Positions 22,318 through 24,250 of a DNA stretch of 24,250 nucleotides are shown here, one piece after another; position 1 is the stretch's first letter; every line of letters begins with the position of its first letter. Source of the stretch: an uncultured Tissierellia bacterium (GTDB taxonomy: Bacteria > Bacillota > Clostridia > Tissierellales > Peptoniphilaceae); assembly GCA_937923265.1 (NCBI GenBank), contig CALAJY010000018.1:1-24250 (forward strand), written 5' to 3'. Position numbers and translations under genes: made by a program. The notes under the pieces were generated by a model, which was given only the letters and a program-made list of their open reading frames with translations, had not been told where the DNA came from and made no database searches.

Positions 22318-22588
22318 TAGATATTATAAATTAATTTCCGACGAAGAGAAGAGTAGCCTTCTGGATTTTGTTACAGAGAGTCCCGATTTGCTGAGAGGGA
22401 AGGGAAGAAGGAAGGGGAAGATGAGCTCAGAGGATTCCAGGGGTTAACGCTCCTTGAACGGGTGCCACCGTTATCCGGCAGCAGTTTGTTGGAACTGTGA
22501 GAATGGATTCTCGGAATCCTTAAAGTAGGTTGGTACCACGAAGTCATTTCGTCCCTTTTTCTGTCTTTGACAGAAAAAGGGATTTTTT
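22318..22588 (+). promoter_or_regulatory. T-box leader, methionine-type
   Basis: The leader has the expected parts in order. They are stem I with AGTA (22352-22355) and the distal-arm sequences CAGAGAGTCCCG and GCTGAGAGGG, a candidate specifier loop GGAAG-ATG-AGC with ATG at 22421-22423, several further hairpins (such as GAGAAT/ATTCTC), the T-box proper AAAGTAGGTTGGTACCACG (22522-22540), and a strong terminator. An AUG specifier would bind tRNA-Met, and TGGT in the T-box would pair with an ACCA acceptor end. Uncharged tRNA-Met would then favour read-through into the methionine synthase gene. The stem I base pairing was only traced by eye. Confidence 0.87.
22552..22588 (+). terminator. Regulated terminator of the T-box leader
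   Basis: A 14-bp perfect stem (22552-22565 with 22569-22582), a 3-nt loop and six U residues. It is the off-state structure of the T-box. Confidence 0.93.
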
Positions 22589-22604
22589 ATTATCGGAGGG
22601 AACG

Positions 22605-22676
22605 ATGAGATATTTACCGCGCCATGGTCTCTGGATTCTCCGGGATCTCTCTCGAATGTGTTCTTTCATTGAGTAA
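22605..22676 (+). CDS. Possible 23-residue peptide between T-box terminator and MetE-like gene
   Basis: An ATG at 22605 follows GGAGGG by about 4-5 bases, which is as good a ribosome site as that of the downstream gene. The frame runs 23 codons to TAA at 22674-22676. The peptide starts MRYLPRHG and is basic, with two Trp/Phe/Ile-rich stretches, and no family is known. It is translated only when the T-box reads through, and it ends 38 bases before the methionine synthase start. It may be a leader peptide or simply a chance frame after a fortuitous GGAGG. Confidence 0.35.
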   Translation: MRYLPRHGLWILRDLSRMCSFIE

Positions 22677-22714
22677 AAAGATGGAATGTCACAAGCGAAG
22701 AAAAGGAGAAAAAG

Positions 22715-23863
22715 ATGAGTCAATTTACAAAACGAAGCATTGCCCCTTATCGGGTGGATATTGTGGGAAGTTTTTTACGGCCCCAGGAGCTGAAAAAAGC
22801 TCGGGAAGCCTTCCGTAAGGGTGAAATCGGACAGGATGCACTCAGGGATGTGGAAGACCGACTGATTGAAGAGCTGATTCAAAAGGAGGTCAAAGCCGGA
22901 TTACAGTCGGTGACGGATGGAGAATTTCGTCGGTCCTGGTGGCATCTGGACTTTTTCTGGGGCCTGAACGGGGTGAAGAAGGTGGTGAATGATAATATCA
23001 AACGCCATTTTAAGGGCATTGAGACTCGGCCGGAAACCGCGGTAGTCGTCGACCGGGTCAGCGGGGAAAATCATCCCTTCGTGGAGCATTTTAAATTTTT
23101 AAGAGCCCACACGCCCGAAGGCATCGAAGCAAGACAGAGCATTCCCGCACCGGCCCAATTCCTCTATAACAATCTGGCCAATGAGAATATTCTCCGAGAA
23201 ACGAAGAAAGTCTATGATCGCTTAGAGGATCTCTCCGATGATCTGGCAAAGGCCTATGGGCAGGTCTTCCATGACCTTCAGGAAGCCGGAGCGAGGACGA
23301 TTCAGCTGGATGATGTTTCCTGGGCAGGACTGGTAGGAGAGGTGGATGAAACGCTCTCGGAAGAGGAGAAAAAGGCGGTTCTTCAGCAACGAGAAGAGTG
23401 GAAGAAGCTCTTTTTACGAGCGAATAATGATGCCATTGCCCATGCTCCGGAAGGACTGAACATCACGACCCATGTGTGTCGGGGAAATTACCGCTCGCAT
23501 TGGTATACCTCCGGTTCTTATGAAGCAGTGGCACATCCCCTCTTTGATCAGGAGAATGTTGCCGCCTATTACCTGGAATATGATTCCGATCGGGCGGGAG
23601 GCTTTGAATCCTTGGCCAAGGTACCCAAGGAGAAATTGGTGGTTCTCGGCCTGGTTACGAGCAAGTCCCCCGAGTTGGAAGATCCCAAAGAGCTGATTGC
23701 TCGGATTCATGAAGCCGGTACCTATGTGGACCTGGACCGTCTGGCCATCAGTCCCCAATGTGGCTTTGCCTCCACCGAAGAAGGAAACGAACTGACGGAG
23801 GAGGACCAGTGGAAAAAGATTGCCCTCTTACAGGAAGTCGCCAAAGAGGTTTGGGGCTGCTAG
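22715..23863 (+). CDS. MetE-like methionine synthase (YxjG/YxjH family)
   Basis: A 382-residue zinc enzyme corresponding to the catalytic C-terminal half of cobalamin-independent methionine synthase, as in B. subtilis YxjG/YxjH. It would transfer a methyl group to homocysteine, making methionine in the cytoplasm. Zinc-site residues are visible as His253 and Cys255 in NITTHVCRGNY, Glu288 in YLEYD, and Cys349 in SPQCGFAS. The N-terminal IVGSFLRP and TDGEFRRSWW motifs are typical. The methyl donor of this short family is not settled by sequence. AAAGGAG precedes the ATG. The methionine T-box upstream fits the assigned role, and a terminator follows. Confidence 0.92.
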   Translation: MSQFTKRSIAPYRVDIVGSFLRPQELKKAREAFRKGEIGQDALRDVEDRLIEELIQKEVKAGLQSVTDGEFRRSWWHLDFFWGLNGVKKVVNDNIKRHFKGIETRPETAVVVDRVSGENHPFVEHFKFLRAHTPEGIEARQSIPAPAQFLYNNLANENILRETKKVYDRLEDLSDDLAKAYGQVFHDLQEAGARTIQLDDVSWAGLVGEVDETLSEEEKKAVLQQREEWKKLFLRANNDAIAHAPEGLNITTHVCRGNYRSHWYTSGSYEAVAHPLFDQENVAAYYLEYDSDRAGGFESLAKVPKEKLVVLGLVTSKSPELEDPKELIARIHEAGTYVDLDRLAISPQCGFASTEEGNELTEEDQWKKIALLQEVAKEVWGC

Positions 23864-23942
23864 CTCCTTTTTGACAGGAGGAATAGGAAAGACGGAGTAT
23901 GCGGATAGCGATAGATCCCAGCAGATAATATTTACAGATGGA

Positions 23943-23974
23943 AAGAGGCTTACCAAGGGCAAGCTTCTTTTTTT
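23943..23974 (+). terminator. Terminator after the MetE-like gene
   Basis: AAGAGGCTT (23943-23951) pairs with AAGCTTCTT (23961-23969) with one wobble and a 9-nt loop, followed by a run of T. Confidence 0.82.
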
Positions 23975-24110
23975 ATGGGGCATAACGAGGAGCGAATCCC
24001 TGTATTCGGAGCCCGCTAATAGAATCATGCAAAGAGCCCTAGATAGAATTGTCGTGCGAGAAGAACCGGAGAAATCGAAAAGCGGACTGGAAAGGTGAGG
24101 AAGAAAAGGT
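23975..24110. other. Non-coding stretch, nothing firm seen
   Basis: No gene with a plausible start and ribosome site is seen here. A short CGAAT/ATTCG inverted repeat lies near 23993-24009. The small reading frames crossing it look accidental. Confidence 0.5.
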
Positions 24111-24250
24111 CCGGGGAATGGAGTTCCCGGGAAAAGAGTAGAATGGTCCAACAAGCGAGCAGCGAAGCAGCGAGCGGTTGGTTCACCATTCCATTCGCGA
24201 AGACTTCCCATGAGACGAGTGCGAAGCACGAAGGCGAATGGCAAGAAGTC
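24111..24250. repeat. Cluster of inverted repeats with GCGAAGC tips
   Basis: Three inverted repeats follow one another. The first is CCGGGGAA (24111-24118) with TTCCCGG (24124-24130). The second is GAATGGT plus CCAAC (24141-24152) with GTTGG and ACCATTC (24177-24191). The third is CCATTCGC (24191-24198) with GCGAATGG (24234-24241). The second and third both contain GCGAAGC (24162-24168 and 24221-24227), a sequence known to form an unusually stable mini-hairpin; in the third it is the tip of GTGC-GAA-GCAC. No reading frame explains them, and the array may continue past the window edge. Confidence 0.6.

Noticed and set aside
22190..22447. 85-codon plus-strand frame after the coiled-coil gene, with an internal ATG overlapping the stop
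   Set aside because: It crosses the near-consensus promoter and stem I of the T-box; the ATG at 22232 is only one base from GGAGG, too close for use.
1..24250. CRISPR arrays, IS elements, prophage or integrase genes
   Set aside because: No regularly spaced repeats, transposase, integrase or phage structural proteins were seen on either strand.

Overview
The window reads as chromosomal sequence from an anaerobic Gram-positive bacterium (Bacillota, Clostridia in the broad sense). Supporting signs are strong Shine-Dalgarno sites, intrinsic terminators with U-tracts, a purine riboswitch, a T-box leader, a BMP-type nucleoside lipoprotein with its ABC transporter, formate-tetrahydrofolate ligase, a desulfoferrodoxin-type superoxide reductase and a YxjG/YxjH-like methionine synthase. 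Base composition is moderate and looks even throughout. I see no IS element, integrase, phage gene, CRISPR array, rRNA or tRNA. The species cannot be fixed from the sequence alone.

Region 1 (about 100-5360, minus strand): a complete purine-nucleoside uptake operon. A guanine-type riboswitch leads into the BMP lipoprotein, a double-domain ATPase and two permeases. A hairpin lies after the lipoprotein gene and a strong terminator closes the operon. Region 2 (5459-8780, plus): an iron alcohol dehydrogenase directly followed by a large-subunit catalase. In the catalase the usual distal-pocket Asn-Asn pair is replaced by Ile-Ser. Region 3 (8814-11849): a secreted DUF1002 protein (minus), an SDR oxidoreductase (plus) and an Abi_2/HEPN-type protein (plus) preceded by a 15-bp tandem duplication.

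Region 4 (11850-15238, plus): a 376-base gap with an extended -10 promoter and a roughly 170-nt self-pairing RNA of a class I cannot name. It is followed by fhs and folC, a one-carbon/folate operon. Region 5 (15245-16494): lexA (minus) and a desulfoferrodoxin gene (plus), divergent from a shared upstream region that holds an unusual direct repeat. Region 6 (16502-19420, minus): a DUF6465, MoxR AAA+ and VWA-domain operon with overlapping or closely spaced genes. Region 7 (19589-21613, plus): mntP and an RlmD-type rRNA methyltransferase.

Region 8 (21614-24250, plus): a pair of hairpins, a small coiled-coil protein gene, a promoter with a consensus -35, a T-box leader whose candidate specifier is AUG (Met), a possible 23-residue peptide, a MetE-like methionine synthase, its terminator, and a non-coding tail full of inverted repeats. 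Common themes are RNA-based control of purine, methionine and possibly folate genes, and oxygen defence (catalase, superoxide reductase, Mn export, LexA).
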